From: Pseudogymnoascus destructans
Lineage: Eukaryota > Ascomycota > Leotiomycetes > Thelebolales > Thelebolaceae
Assembly (NCBI RefSeq): GCF_001641265.1
Contig: NW_020167527.1
Span: 124,001-188,000 of the forward strand
Length of the DNA stretch: 64,000 nucleotides
Reading direction: 5' to 3'
A program made the position numbers and the translations under genes. Of the stretch, positions 31,395-42,231 are shown one piece after another. How positions within the stretch are numbered: position 1 is the stretch's first letter; the number at the start of each line of letters is the position of its first letter. The notes below the pieces were generated by a model. It saw only the letters and a list, made by a program, of their open reading frames with translations. It did not search any database and was not told the origin of the DNA.

Positions 31395-32329
31395 GACATA
31401 CTGACATTCGTTGCACTCAGTTTGCTATCAAACTCAAGAGCAAACTTAGAAATCTCCTCCTCAAACCTACAAGTCACCATACATATCTTGGCTTATCACA
31501 CCAACAACAGAAGCAATACTACTCAACGATTGCTGCAAACTCTTCTACTACATCTGTTTATGCTACATACATCACGGCATATCATTTGGACACTCATTGA
31601 ACAAGTTATTAAGAAAATCTCCTCCTTAAGGGGGTGGGCCAATACTACCACATGGCATATCTCTACCAACTAGAGGCCTAGGAACATGAACGATAGTTCT
31701 AGAAGCTTCTACAACCCTCTATGATTCATTACACGTCATCGCTCCTTAGTTACCCACAAGATTGGTTAAGTTACGACATAATTTGTCTATAGGTACTCTG
31801 ACCTTGGACCTCCTTTTCACTTCCTATAGGCTAGGAACCCAAGAGATGGTTCTATGGGATTCTCTTACGTTCACTACATGATTAGCAAGCTAGTTGTGGG
31901 TCGCACTTGATTTCTAATACATTTACCAAGCCTGGTTAGTCATGGAAAGTCATGGAAAATGAGAGAACTACACTCCTTTGGCATAAATAGGATTGCCCTT
32001 TCCTTAAGAAAGGGCAAGCAGACAATACAGTAAATCGACTAGCACATACTTCTACGTCTTTTCCAAGCTTCCAAGCATTGATCTTGTTATTCTCTGTTTT
32101 TGAAAAGTCAGTGAGGTGCTAACCTCTGACTTACCCCTGAGTTCTCAGACTCAACATTTGTTGCAACTTGTCTAAACCACTTCACCACATCATACACCTG
32201 ATTGCTGCGTTGTGGAATAGTCTAAGCTACAACCCTTTGGCTCTGTTTCCTAAGACAGTGTGTTGTCTTAGTAAATTCATCCCTTCCTTGGGTGGCTAGA
32301 TTCTCATATCTGGTGCACCCACCATTACA
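31395..32329 (+). repeat. LTR, family 1, copy F (near full length)
   Basis: It lacks only the first few bases and ends GGTGCACCCACCATTACA. It is almost identical to copy B (2708-3643) along its whole length, including the segment CATCACGGCATATCATTTGG that the minus-oriented copies lack. The close match suggests recent transposition or sequence exchange between the two islands. Confidence 0.88.
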
Positions 32330-32606
32330 GCATAGTAGACAAGTTTGTGTCCTCCTACAAGCTCCTAGAGCATCGCACTTTCGCCTACAACCTCTATAAC
32401 AAGGTAGTTAGCTTTCTCACTGCCTCTCTATATGTAGAAACTTCTAACTACACCCCTATCTACCTTAGAAGCTTAGCCCTCACTAGCAGCTACCTCTATA
32501 GGACCAAAATCTATTAGCTAGGCGGATGTGGCTAAGACCCTAAAAAACTTAGAGGCTTCTCTTTAGGGAGCTAGGGCCCCTAGCTCATCTGTTTCTAGCA
32601 GCAGAG
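32330..32606. other. Decayed TAG/CTA-rich sequence
   Basis: The 277 bp between LTRs are rich in CTA and TAG (CTAGAGCATCG, CTCTATAGG, TTAGCTAGG). No protein is recognisable. The stretch may be part of an older mutated element into which the LTRs inserted. Confidence 0.4.
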
Positions 32607-32759
32607 TGTAACGCTGACTTCTAAACGATAGAAGACACAGAGGCTTCTTGCGTAAGGTTGACTTGACAGAGGAGGCAGGGGATTAGACACAAAGGCTTTC
32701 CAAGTAACACGTTACAGTATTGTAAAGAATACTATATTGAGTTGAGCACGAAGCTCCTA
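32607..32759 (-). repeat. LTR, family 2, truncated copy
   Basis: It starts TGTAACGCTGACTTCTAAAC and is the reverse complement of the 3' part of the LTR at 7838-8234 (CACAGAGG, AGTCAACC, GTAACACGTTACAG). It stops at GAGCACGAAGCTCCTA exactly where a pogo-like end follows a TA, so it was interrupted there by the DNA transposon. Confidence 0.85.
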
Positions 32760-32832
32760 CAGTCGAGTCTCGATAAGTCGATTCTCGATTCGCGGTAAGT
32801 CAATATATTTCAGTGGTCCAAAATCCCCTGTT
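32760..32832. mobile_element. pogo-like transposon end (fragment)
   Basis: CAGTCGAGTCTCGATAAGTC follows a TA and closely resembles the end at 742 (CAGTCAACTCCCGTTAAGTC). Only about 70 bp remain before LTR copy G. No transposase is left. The Tc1/pogo preference for TA fits the junction with the family-2 LTR. Confidence 0.65.
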
Positions 32833-32995
32833 TGTAATGGTGGGTGCACCAGATGTGAGAATCTAGCCACCCAAGGAAGGGATGAATTTACTAAGACAAC
32901 ACACTGTCTTAGAAAACAGAGCCAAAGGGTCGTAGCTTAGACTATTCCACAACGCAGCAATCAGGTGTGTGATGTAGTGAAGTGGTTCAGACAAG

Positions 32996-35722
32996 CAGTG
33001 TTCCCATTAGTATAATACTTAAGTATTCGGGCCATTATGATACGGGCCGTATCAATACGGTACGGGTGAAGCTTGATATGATACTAGTGAGCTCTGTATC
33101 AATACTTAAGTATTAATACGGGCAATACTTAAGTATTTCATGTAATGTTAAAAAAAATTGAAGCTGTAAAAACTGTATACTCTATAACCCTGTGAATTTC
33201 AGAACATATTGAACTAGCTAGATATCATAGTCATCGCTGCCTCTTGCAACAATGTATCTGGGAGTGTTGACAGCTCATCATCTACAAACGGCAAAGCTGT
33301 ACTCTTATTCTTCTTAAACCAAGACTTCAAGCACTCAACAGCTTGAATTGCCATAATACCTAGCCTGTTCCTACGGTCGGAAATCGTGATTTTCGCACCA
33401 GAGAACAGCCTTTCAGGCGCTGCAGACATTGAGGGTATTGATAACAAATCTAATGCCATTACACTTAAGTTTGGAAATGTAGCCCGTTGAGTAGGCTCAG
33501 CCCACCATGCTCTCGCATCATCAGTTTTAACAATTGGGGCTTGTAAATACTGAGTATATTCATCTTGAATAACGTCAATACCCCGCTTTTGTGTACGCCA
33601 TGTAAGAAACTCATTCGAAAGCGGCTTCTCAGTATCTTCACCTTCAACTTCTGCGATCTCTGCACTAACTGCCAATGCTTTGTATTTGTTGACCCACAGC
33701 TCCTCAACCTTGACACGTGCTTCAGCAACCCAATCAGCCTCCCATTCTGATTTGAAGTAAGTCCACTTCCATTGTGGGCATAATACTAACGCCGCTGTAT
33801 ATGCCGAAGTCCTGTCTGTCATACTGTAGTATTTATCCAACTTCTTCCACCCAGCATTACAACAAGGACCAAGGAACGGGTCCATTGCATAATCATTCTT
33901 CGCAGTTTCAAACACGTGAAGTAAGAAGTCCATCGATTGGAGTGTTAAATCAATGCTCGAGGCATAACCTTCTGTAGCAAGTGTTGCATCTGCAAAGTTC
34001 TTGAGAATACAGGCCATATTTCGAAGGTCCTGCCAGTCCCCTTGTGAAACTACTTAAATATTAGTAAATAATTAAATTTAAGAGACATAAATATGTACTT
34101 ACGGAGGTCATTCTCATTCTCCTTGAATTTTACGCAGAACAGTTCTATAGCATGTTGTACCCGTAGCGCCCGTTGTAGCATTGAATACCAGCTATTCCAA
34201 CGTGTTGAATTATCTCTCAACAAACATAGGTTATTGCTCATCAACTTAAAGCTGGCGATACGTTGTGGGCTGTGTTGGATATAAACTACAATGTTATGTA
34301 GTTTACCAAGTGGACCTTTCTTTCTCCACTGCTCCATCTCTATTTCTGTCGGCGACGACAATAGCTCCGTATTATTATCCTGTGAGAGGTCCTCCTCATC
34401 ACCTGCAAAGAGAAAGGCTTGAACAGCGAGGTTGATCACATGGCCGTTACACCGTAATCTATGTCGCCTAGGGTCCCATATTATCTCATGCTCCTCTTTC
34501 AGCTTTTTCGAAAGCTCCTTGATCATTGTATCATTATTTGTTGCATTGTCCATTACAAAATAACCAACTTTTGAAGCAATGCCATAGTCGTTGATAACAT
34601 CAAGAATTTCCACAGCTTGGTTCTCACCAGAATGCTCGCCATTAACTTCTCGTAGTGCAAGAACAGAGTTATCTAGATTACCAGTTGCTGATATATAGTG
34701 AGCGACAATGCCGAGGATTGCAAGGGAATTTGGAGAAGTCCATAAGTCCACTGTAAAGTGTATATTTGTAAGGGCAGCTTGAACAGCCTGTCGAATGATG
34801 ACCTTCTCTTCTGTATATTTACGAAGGACCCAATCGTGAATTGTTGTCGAGCTATGAGGCAGCCATTCATTGATGGCTGGATTTAAATAGTGAAGCATGC
34901 TATATATATATTAATAAAAGCCTTAAATCATGAAAGGTAATACTACTTACGTGCGGAACTCGGGGATTGAAACCATTCGGAATGCAATTCCACATGCTAC
35001 TATCCAGCGCACATAGAGATCTTCAAGAACACGTGGATCTAAAGGCCTAACAGCAGTGACATCGTTGAGTCTACGGCGTTTATGATTGATTGTGTGTGGC
35101 CTGGCAAAGGCTACAGCTATTGTGGATTGATATCCATCAATGCGTTGCTCTTGTGGTGTTTTCAAGTCAATGGAATGGCGCTCCTTTAAGTGCTTGATGA
35201 TGATATTAGTGCCCCCACCAACAGTATACTCCTTAGAACAGAACTTGCAACACCAGGACTCCTTGCCGTAGATATTGAAGGTTATTTCATAACGTCCTAC
35301 TTTTGTAAAGTCCCATATCGGTGATGTGCGTAGCTTAGCTACCTTTGACGTAGTACGGGAGGTAGATTGGGACGGAATAGAGCAGCCAATAGTTGATGAG
35401 GTTGTAGTATCCTGTTCAAACTGATTAAATTGTTCACTTTCGATAGTAGATACAACATCAGAAGGTTCAGAAGCCATGATGTAGGCTGAATCATAAGACG
35501 TAAGGATAAAATGCAGAGTTTTCACGACGACCTGAAAATTGTGAAAGGATCACGTGAAATACTTAAGTATTGCCAGTATAATACTGAAGTATGGCCAGCA
35601 ATACTTAAGTATAATACTAGCGGCGAAGAGGTGTTATGATACGGGTCGTATGAATACTTAAGTATAATACGGGCCCGTATACGAGAGCCTCCCGTATACG
35701 GGCAATACTACTGAAAACACTG
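32996..35722 (-). mobile_element. hAT DNA transposon, apparently intact
   Basis: The 2727-bp element has ends CAGTGTTCCCATTAGTATAA and, inverted, CAGTGTTTTCAGTAGTATTG, an imperfect terminal inverted repeat of about 19-20 bp. The perfect 8-bp direct repeat CAGACAAG flanks it (32988-32995 and 35723-35730), the hallmark target duplication of hAT elements. Both subterminal regions carry several copies of the palindrome AATACTTAAGTATT and of TACGGG/CCCGTA motifs, probably transposase binding sites. The inside holds one three-exon transposase gene with no stop or frameshift seen. Confidence 0.93.
33214..35477 (-). CDS. hAT transposase with BED zinc finger
   Basis: Exons are 35477-34951, 34899-34103 and 34049-33214. 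The introns of 51 and 53 nt have GTAAGT donors, and all joins keep frame (PEFR/TMLHYLNPAI and NDL/SQGDWQDL), giving 719 residues. The BED-type finger is CCKFCSKEYTVGGG followed by KHLKERHSID at about residues 75-105. The RNase H-like catalytic core shows TVDLWTSPNSLAILGIVAHY and VGYFVMDNATNNDTMI with the expected Asp residues, and RHRLRCNGHVINLAVQAFL. The C-terminal dimerisation domain is LDLLSIPSMSAAPERLFSGA with KITISDRRNRLG. The start at 35477 (MASEPSDV) is the first ATG in frame. It is probably an autonomous transposase; activity is inference. Confidence 0.92.
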
Positions 35723-36440
35723 CAGACAAGTTGCAACAAATGTTGAGTCTGGGAACTCAGGGGTAAGTCAGAGGTTAACACCTCACTGACTTTTCAGAAA
35801 CAAGGAGTAACAAGATCAATGCTTGAAAGCTTGGAAAAGACGTGGAAGTATGTAATAGTCGATTTACTGTATTGTCTGCTTGCCCTTTCTTAAGGAAAGG
35901 GCAATCCTATTTATGCTAAAGGAATGTAGTTCTCTCATTTTCCAAGACTTTCCATGACTTACCAGGCTTGGTAACTGTAGTCGATGTAAGAGAATCCCAT
36001 AGAACCATCTCTTAGGTTCGTAGCCTATAGGAAGTAAAAGGAGGTCCAAGGTCAGAGTACCCCTATAGACAAATTATGTCATAGACAAATTATGTCATAG
36101 ACAAATTATGTCATAACTTAACCAATCATGTGGGTAACTAAAGAGCGATGACATGTAATGAATCATAGAGGTTCGTAGGAGCTTTTAGAGCCATCGTTCA
36201 TGCTCCTAGGCCTCTAGTTGGTAGAGATATGCCATGTGGTAGTATGAGTGATGTCATGTAATGAATCATAGAGGGTTGTAGAGATATGCTATGTGGTAAT
36301 ATCGGCCCAGTAACTAAGGAGCGATGACGTGTAATGAATCATAGATGGTTGTAGCAATCGTTGAGTAGTATTGCTCTTGTTGTTGGTGTGATAAGCCAAA
36401 ATATGTATAGTGACTTGTAGGTTTGAGGAGGAGATTTCCA

Positions 36441-37990
36441 ATGTTATCCATCATGTGAGGTTGCAGCCGTAAGCGCTAGCCATAGCACTAGCACTTAGCT
36501 GTAACACAGAGCAGCTAATGTAACCTCCTATGCTATAGGCTCTAGCTATAGCTATAGGACTGCCCTAAAGCAGGACATAAGACTCCTTATTACAGTAGAG
36601 CAGGGTGCTCTACTCTAGCGACCTAAACCCTTCGCACTACGCTAGGAACTTAGCACTAAAATCACTAGCCTCACCCTAGCCTTAGTCCTAACTATCACCC
36701 CTATACATTGTAAGGATACCTTCTCGTCTCTCATTCTAGGGAGTAGACTCTGGGTAGCTGCGGGGTCACGTGTGATCATTTGGGTGGGCTAACCGAGTCG
36801 GAACTGAGTCGGATGGGTTTCGGGTACTTGAGACAATCGACTCACGGGGTTCCCCCATCATCTTTTTTGTATCCTTCGTAGTAGGCCTATAGGATAGCAT
36901 CCGTTTAGCCTCCGACTCGCACTCTCATATGCTATTACTGTGAGCTGGGTGCCCTGTGTCCTTAACACTAACCAAAACCCAGAATACCTTAAGTCTATAA
37001 ACGACAAGAAAACTTCAGCAGATGAGTCTAAGAAGAGAGATGAACTTTAAGATGATTTCCTTAGAGCTTAAGAAGATTTCAAGAGAATGGGCAAAACAGC
37101 TAAAGAAAGACGCTAGTCTGTGCTATCAAACGGTTACTAAACGAAGACATGGAATGTAGACACCTACATCAAGTTCTAACAGCTGTTACTAAATGGCTAG
37201 GAATATGCTTAGTCGATGTTGAAGGCTATTATGAAGGACTACTTTATGCTTTATGCTAGCATCTACATTCCTTAGTAGTATATAGGCCGCTAGCATCTGG
37301 GGGAGTGGCCATTTTATAGAAGTCGAAAGCGGCGGCAGGCACGTGCACGCGCGTTCCCCGATTAGGGCTCGAACACCACGATCTCTAAGTTATTATAAGA
37401 AGTAAAATGGGAAGTAACCGATCGTAAAACACTATATAGCCTAAGAAAGCCATAGCTTCCGCCAGCGCTATAGGGGCTCTAGGTTAACGCGACATAGTCC
37501 CGGAGGATACCTACTCTATATTTTCGCAAACTAGCAGTCGGGGTCTAGGTCAAACACCCCTACACTCCCTTCAAAGACACTATACTTTGTTCAAAGACAC
37601 CTATTTCTAATTTTCCTACTATGTTACCACCTGCTACCAAGCTACAGAGCTGCAACTCCGTAGCAAGGCCGTAGGGCACACTACACACCACACTCGCAGT
37701 GGCTCATAACATCAGACCAACTGGTCCTGCATACACCCCCTTTCGGGAGAAGCTCTTAAGGCACCGCCCTCTACTAGCAAACCTAACACCATCCCAACTG
37801 GCGGGGAAGGCGCTTAGTCAACGGGCCTTACAGCCACGCAAACACGCAAGAACTGCTCTCTAGGTCATATTCTGTACATAAACCTATAGCTTAGCACGTC
37901 CCCATACCCTTCGGGAGGTCTTAGGGACGCGGGTTACACCCGCATCCCGCTAGACGTAAATAAATATCATCATCATCATCATCATCATGC
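36441..37990. other. Decayed repeat region, TAG/CTA-rich, possible non-LTR retrotransposon tail
   Basis: No intact gene is seen. 36450-36720 is extremely rich in TAG and CTA (GCTATAGGCTCTAGCTATAG). Between 37560 and 37960 the sequence ends with a hairpin GCGGGTTACACCCGC, then CTAGACGTAAATAAATATC and an (ATC)n tail at 37968-37988. That arrangement resembles the 3' end of a LINE-like element, but no reverse transcriptase was recognised. A tRNA-like B box lies near 37365 on the minus strand. Confidence 0.4.
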
Positions 37991-38432
37991 TTTTATAAGG
38001 CGTCTTAGGAAGAAAAGAATATGATCTAACCTGTTACAATGATAAAACGCCCAAACCTTCTTTAGTGCGATCTGTGTTATCCGATAAGATTAGATCTTGC
38101 GATCCAGGAACAAGGAACGGGAAACCACGTTGTGGCTATAATTTTGGTCACTATATTACCAATAAACCAAGAAACTAATGCCCTGACTCATCTAGATATT
38201 AATCCTTCTATTTTTTTTATATTATCCATTATATTACAGTATTATCAAGCCATCCAAAAATAAATATAGTATCACGTGTCGAGTGTGGGAGAATTGATTC
38301 GCGTGGGTCGTTTCGTATCAACCTTGCAAGGTCTTGGATATCCTTCTCTACCCACCCCCCTCGACTCCTCTGCAACCGCAGCAACTCGACACCACTGAAC
38401 CATCCTTGGGGTCGATATAAACAGGCACCATA
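37991..38432. other. AT-rich upstream region of the desaturase gene
   Basis: No gene is seen. AT content is high to about 38280, and the last 150 bp look like a normal fungal promoter and 5' UTR. Confidence 0.45.
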
Positions 38433-39647
38433 ATGCCTCACTCTACAGCGACGACCGTGAAATCGAAGTCGAAAGCCAACGGCAATGCTGTCGCGAAGAC
38501 TGCTAAGGGGAACGGGGAGAAGGCCGCGTCAACACCCAAAGATAACGAGAATTATGAGCATTTCTTCTGGACATACACCGAAGAACCGCACCGAACGCGG
38601 AGAATGGCTATTATCAAAGCCCATCCAGAGGTACGGGCACTCAATTGATCCTCCCCCTCCTGCATCCACTAACAGCCCCCCCAGGTCACCAAACTCTGCG
38701 GTCCAGAGCCCCGAACCAAATACATTGTCACCTGCGTCGTCGCCCTCCAAATCACCTGCGCCTACCTCCTGCGCAACACCCCCTTCTTCTCGTGGAAGTT
38801 CTTCCTAACCGCCTACATCATCGGCGCGACCGCAAACCAGAACTGCTTCCTCGCCATCCACGAAATCAGCCACAACCTCGCCTTCCGCTCCCCGCTCGCC
38901 AACCGCCTCTTCGCCATCTTCGCAAACATCCCCATCGGCATCCCCTACTCCGCCTCCTTCCGCCCCTACCACCTCACGCACCACAAGTCGCTCGGCGTCG
39001 ATGGGCTGGATACCGATATGCCCACCGCTTTCGAGGCTGTGTTTCTGGATTCTATCCTGGGGAAGGCGTTCTTCTGCACGTTTCAGATCCTGTTTTATGC
39101 GCTGCGCCCGATGATGATATACCAGATCCCGTTGACGAATATCCACTTCCTCAATATCGCCGTGCAGGTCGCTTTTGATATCGGTCTCGTCAAGTACGCT
39201 AGCGGTAACGCCCTCCTCTACTTCATCCTCTCCAGTTTCCTGGCGGGGAGCCTGCACCCCCTCGCCGGCCACTTCATCGCCGAGCACTACGTCTTCGCGC
39301 ACCTCTCCCGCGAGGCTCGGGACCCACGCACCAAGCTCGACACCCCCGTGCCAGAGACGTACTCGTACTACGGCCCCCTGAACTTCTTCACCTGGAACGT
39401 AGGGCTACACAATGAGCACCATGATTTCCCCGCCGTGCCGTGGAGTCGGCTGCCGGCTGTGTATGAGATCGCTAAGGAGTTCTATGAGGATCTGCCGAGG
39501 CATGAGAGCTGGGTGTATGTTATTTGGCAGTTTATTTGGGATAAAGAGGTGGGGATGAGCTGTAGGGTTAAGAGGAAGGAGGGGGGGAGGAAGGTTGGGG
39601 GTGGGGCTGTGGCGGCGGCGTGGACGGAGCAGGAGATTCAGGCTTGA
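38433..39647 (+). CDS. Sphingolipid delta-4 desaturase
   Basis: Exon 1 is 38433-38630 and exon 2 is 38685-39647 (intron GTACGG ... CCCCAG, in phase), giving 386 residues. After a basic low-complexity N-terminus comes the sphingolipid desaturase signature YEHFFWTYTEEPHRTRR with IIKAHPEV. The three histidine boxes of membrane di-iron desaturases are visible: HEISH at about 125, HLTHH at about 162 and HNEHH at about 308. Hydrophobic spans include IVTCVVALQITCAYLL and ALLYFILSSFLAGSLH. The enzyme introduces the 4,5-double bond of the ceramide long-chain base in the ER, a step towards glucosylceramides in filamentous fungi. The C-terminus is basic and Gly-rich. Confidence 0.95.
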
Positions 39648-40294
39648 TGAGATATAATACGAAGTGTATATGGCCGTGGCTATTTACGGGGTTAAGTGTA
39701 CTTGTACGATCATTTTCACTGTAAAACTAGAGTTAGTTGCATACGCCGTACGTTAATTCACAAGATAAAAGTTTCAAGTATTATCAGGCAATGACTCGTA
39801 TTAGAATTATGGAATCATGATCATGAATCCCCCCTCCTCGTAAAGAACCTAAAAAAAAGATGCTGTGGTGGTCGAAAGAACTATAAAAGGAATTTGGAGC
39901 CGGTAGAAAACACGAAGCTCATGCAGGGCATTCAACGTACTGTGGACGCATTACCAGTACCCTAGCCACCGCGCTCGCTCGCCATCTTGTACGTAGGGGC
40001 CTTAAAAGTGCATAATAGGAAAAAGAGAGAGCCGATTTTGTGTTCTCATCACGGTAGTAGTGATTTCTGCCAAAAGCACGCCCTGTGTGGGTGTAATGGA
40101 CATGACATGACGTCCCTCTTCGCAGCCTCAGCTTTTTATATCCCAAGTCGTCACGCCGAAAGAAGCACGTAGGGGTCTGTCTGAGCGCGTATAGGTTTCG
40201 AAAATGCTACAATCCATCCCTCCATCGTCACATCGCCCCGGAGCTCCTCGATACGTGGTCTGGATCGCCAGGTACGCGTTGGGGTATATTCAGT
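39648..40294. other. Convergent 3' region
   Basis: A 647-bp stretch between the convergent stops of the desaturase and the VAP gene. No frame with recognisable similarity is seen. Confidence 0.5.
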
Positions 40295-41557
40295 CTAGAA
40301 GAAGAAGTAGGCGATCAGGAAGGTGAGGAGACAGAGCGCGGCGGTGATGTGAACGGGGACTCCCTCTTGCGACGTAGTTCTGATAGCCGCCTGTGCTGCT
40401 GGGACGACTTCGTCGACGCCTAGGGCGTTGCCGGCCTTGCGTAATCTCAAGCCGCCCTCTTGGCCGTATGAGGCAATCGTGGCTTGTGCCTGCGACAGCT
40501 GGGCCTTGAGCTCCTCGACTGAGTTGGGAAGGGCGGAGGAGACGGCAGCTGGGATCGCCTTAATGTTCTCCTTGGCATTGGCCTTTGAAACGGCTGGCTC
40601 GGCGGTTTGCGGAGAGCTCTCGGCCCTGAGTTGTGAAGATTTGGAGTCAGAGACCGATCTGTTGCCGGTGGCTTCGGAGAGGGGTGCCGATCGTTGAGGC
40701 GTGGATTCTTCTTGGTATGGGGAGTGGTAAAGGGGAGCAGCCGCATTGGGAGTCGTATCGTTCTGGAAGGCCAGCAGTTAGAACTGTAGATTCGGTAGAA
40801 GGAGCCAGTAAAGGGGACTTACGAGACTGGTGTTCACACCGTTTCTAAGAGGCGTAGAAACAGCTGGTAGGTTCTGGCCGGCGCTCACCTCCGCAAGGAA
40901 GACGACTCTAATCTTCTTCTCCTGGATCGACGACTTCTCTGCTTGATCGATTTGCTGCCACTGCGACTGGGTTAGGGGGCTTCTCCGACATGGTGGGACA
41001 AGACTGTCTTACGATCTGGGAAATGTTGGTAAACTCCTTATCAGCGGTGACTGCCACAGATTGCACAAGGAACTTGTCGCGGCATCTCGTATCGGCAGGT
41101 GGCTCGACTTTCATGGCCTGTAGGAGGACTTTGTACGACGGTTAGTGGACAGCGCATTTTCGGGTGCGCGGAGCGAGCTGAACAAACCTGAAACCTCGAC
41201 TTCCTTTCCCGGCTCTATCCTGCCAGAGTTTGGTCTGACGCAGTACCTGTAGATGTTTGTTAGCATGACATGGCAGAAGTTGCGCGCTGGGGGGTGGTCG
41301 CATGGATCGCATACTGTTTTGGTGCCGTAGTCTTGACCTACAGATTAAATGCGTCAGTAATATACCTTGAAGCACCTAGATGGAGACAATACCTTGAATG
41401 CAATGGGAGTAAGGTTCGGGTTCCTGATCTTGAGGACTTGCGACACCTCCCTTGTGAAGGGGCCTAGAACTATCTTCAGTTATCCATCCTAAACTGTTGG
41501 GGGATCGAGCCACGTACGGTGGAAGCCGAGCTCTTGCGGATCGATTTCGACGGACAT
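40295..41557 (-). CDS. VAMP-associated protein (VAP/Scs2), ER contact-site receptor
   Basis: Seven exons: 41557-41518, 41469-41393, 41337-41315, 41246-41188, 41128-41013, 40966-40823 and 40762-40295. All joins keep frame and give 308 residues. The third exon is only 23 nt. The MSP domain fills the N-terminal 120 residues: MSVEIDPQELGFHLLGPFTR, EVSQVLKIRNPNLTPIAFKV, TTAPKQYCVRPNSGRIEPG and RCRDKFLVQSVAVTAD. The K-x-KTTAPxxYxVRP pattern is the FFAT-binding face. A variable Ser/Pro-rich linker and a short coiled coil (VEELKAQLSQAQATIASYG) lead to a C-terminal anchor, VPVHITAALCLLTFLIAYFF. VAP proteins tether the ER to other membranes by binding FFAT motifs. The gene is missed by single-frame reading because of its short exons. 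Confidence 0.93.
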
Positions 41558-42231
41558 ATTTGCGAGTTTCGTAGAGGCTGTAAGGTGTAGGCTGCGTTGA
41601 GTAATGCGGCGCGTTGAGTAATGCGGCGAGCAGAGGTTGAAGCTCCAAACTTTGGCTGGATAGCGTTGAGGTTGATTGATGTTTGGGAGTAGGTAGCTGA
41701 GGCGAGAAGTGGATCGGGGGTGGACGGGGGTGGAGGGGGCAAGATACAGGCGGGCGAGGGAGAGTTTTGTTGCTGAAGATGCTACTATATAGTATTGTAG
41801 GTGACCGCAATCAATAAAATGTACGAGGAGGAGGAAACTTGGAGAAGAAAAGGTGAGGAATAATTGATCGTGGGGAGGGCAGGCAGTAGTTGTGTTGGAT
41901 TCTACGAGACTAAGAGGTCGGATCTCCGTAGTATTGTACGGTATTACGGCGGGTAATACACCCTTCCCCCAGATTTCTTACACATGACGTTACCCGGAGG
42001 CGAAAAACGTGTTTGCTCTGTATGCACATTTCCACCTTGGTGGGTTGTGGGATAGGATACAGCTATAATGATCGTTCTGCATCTTCCCAAACTTCACCAG
42101 TCACTCAAATAGATAAATAAATCTAGTCATCTTCAGGCTACGATATACAACTTCGATATTTTATTTCTCGATCCTTCTCTTATCTTCCTCCACAACACTA
42201 CCCAACGCTACCCCGCTGAGCATCCACAACC
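41558..42231. promoter_or_regulatory. Divergent promoter VAP - UBX protein
   Basis: The 674-bp divergent spacer contains a tandem TAATGCGGCGMGTTGAG near 41608 and the inverted pair GGTATTACGG / GGGTAATACAC near 41940. A related CCGTGGTATTACCGTAG is seen in the divergent promoter at 51408. Factor binding is not known. Confidence 0.4.

Larger units (their letters stand above)
32833..36440 (-). repeat. LTR, family 1, copy G, split by a hAT transposon
   Basis: The left part (32833-32995) begins TGTAATGGTGGGTGCACC. The right part (35731-36440) continues the same LTR directly with TTGCAACAAATGTTG after the duplicated CAGACAAG. About 60 bp of the far end are missing after GAGGAGGAGATTTCC. Three units of ATAGACAAATTATGTC lie at 36065-36112, against about five in copy C; the two are otherwise very similar. 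Confidence 0.88.

Noticed and set aside
31185..31673. Protein-coding frames inside family-1 LTRs (for example starting near HTDIRCTQFAIKLKSK)
   Set aside because: The same frame recurs in each LTR copy only because the repeat is conserved; it has no family similarity and is broken in several copies.
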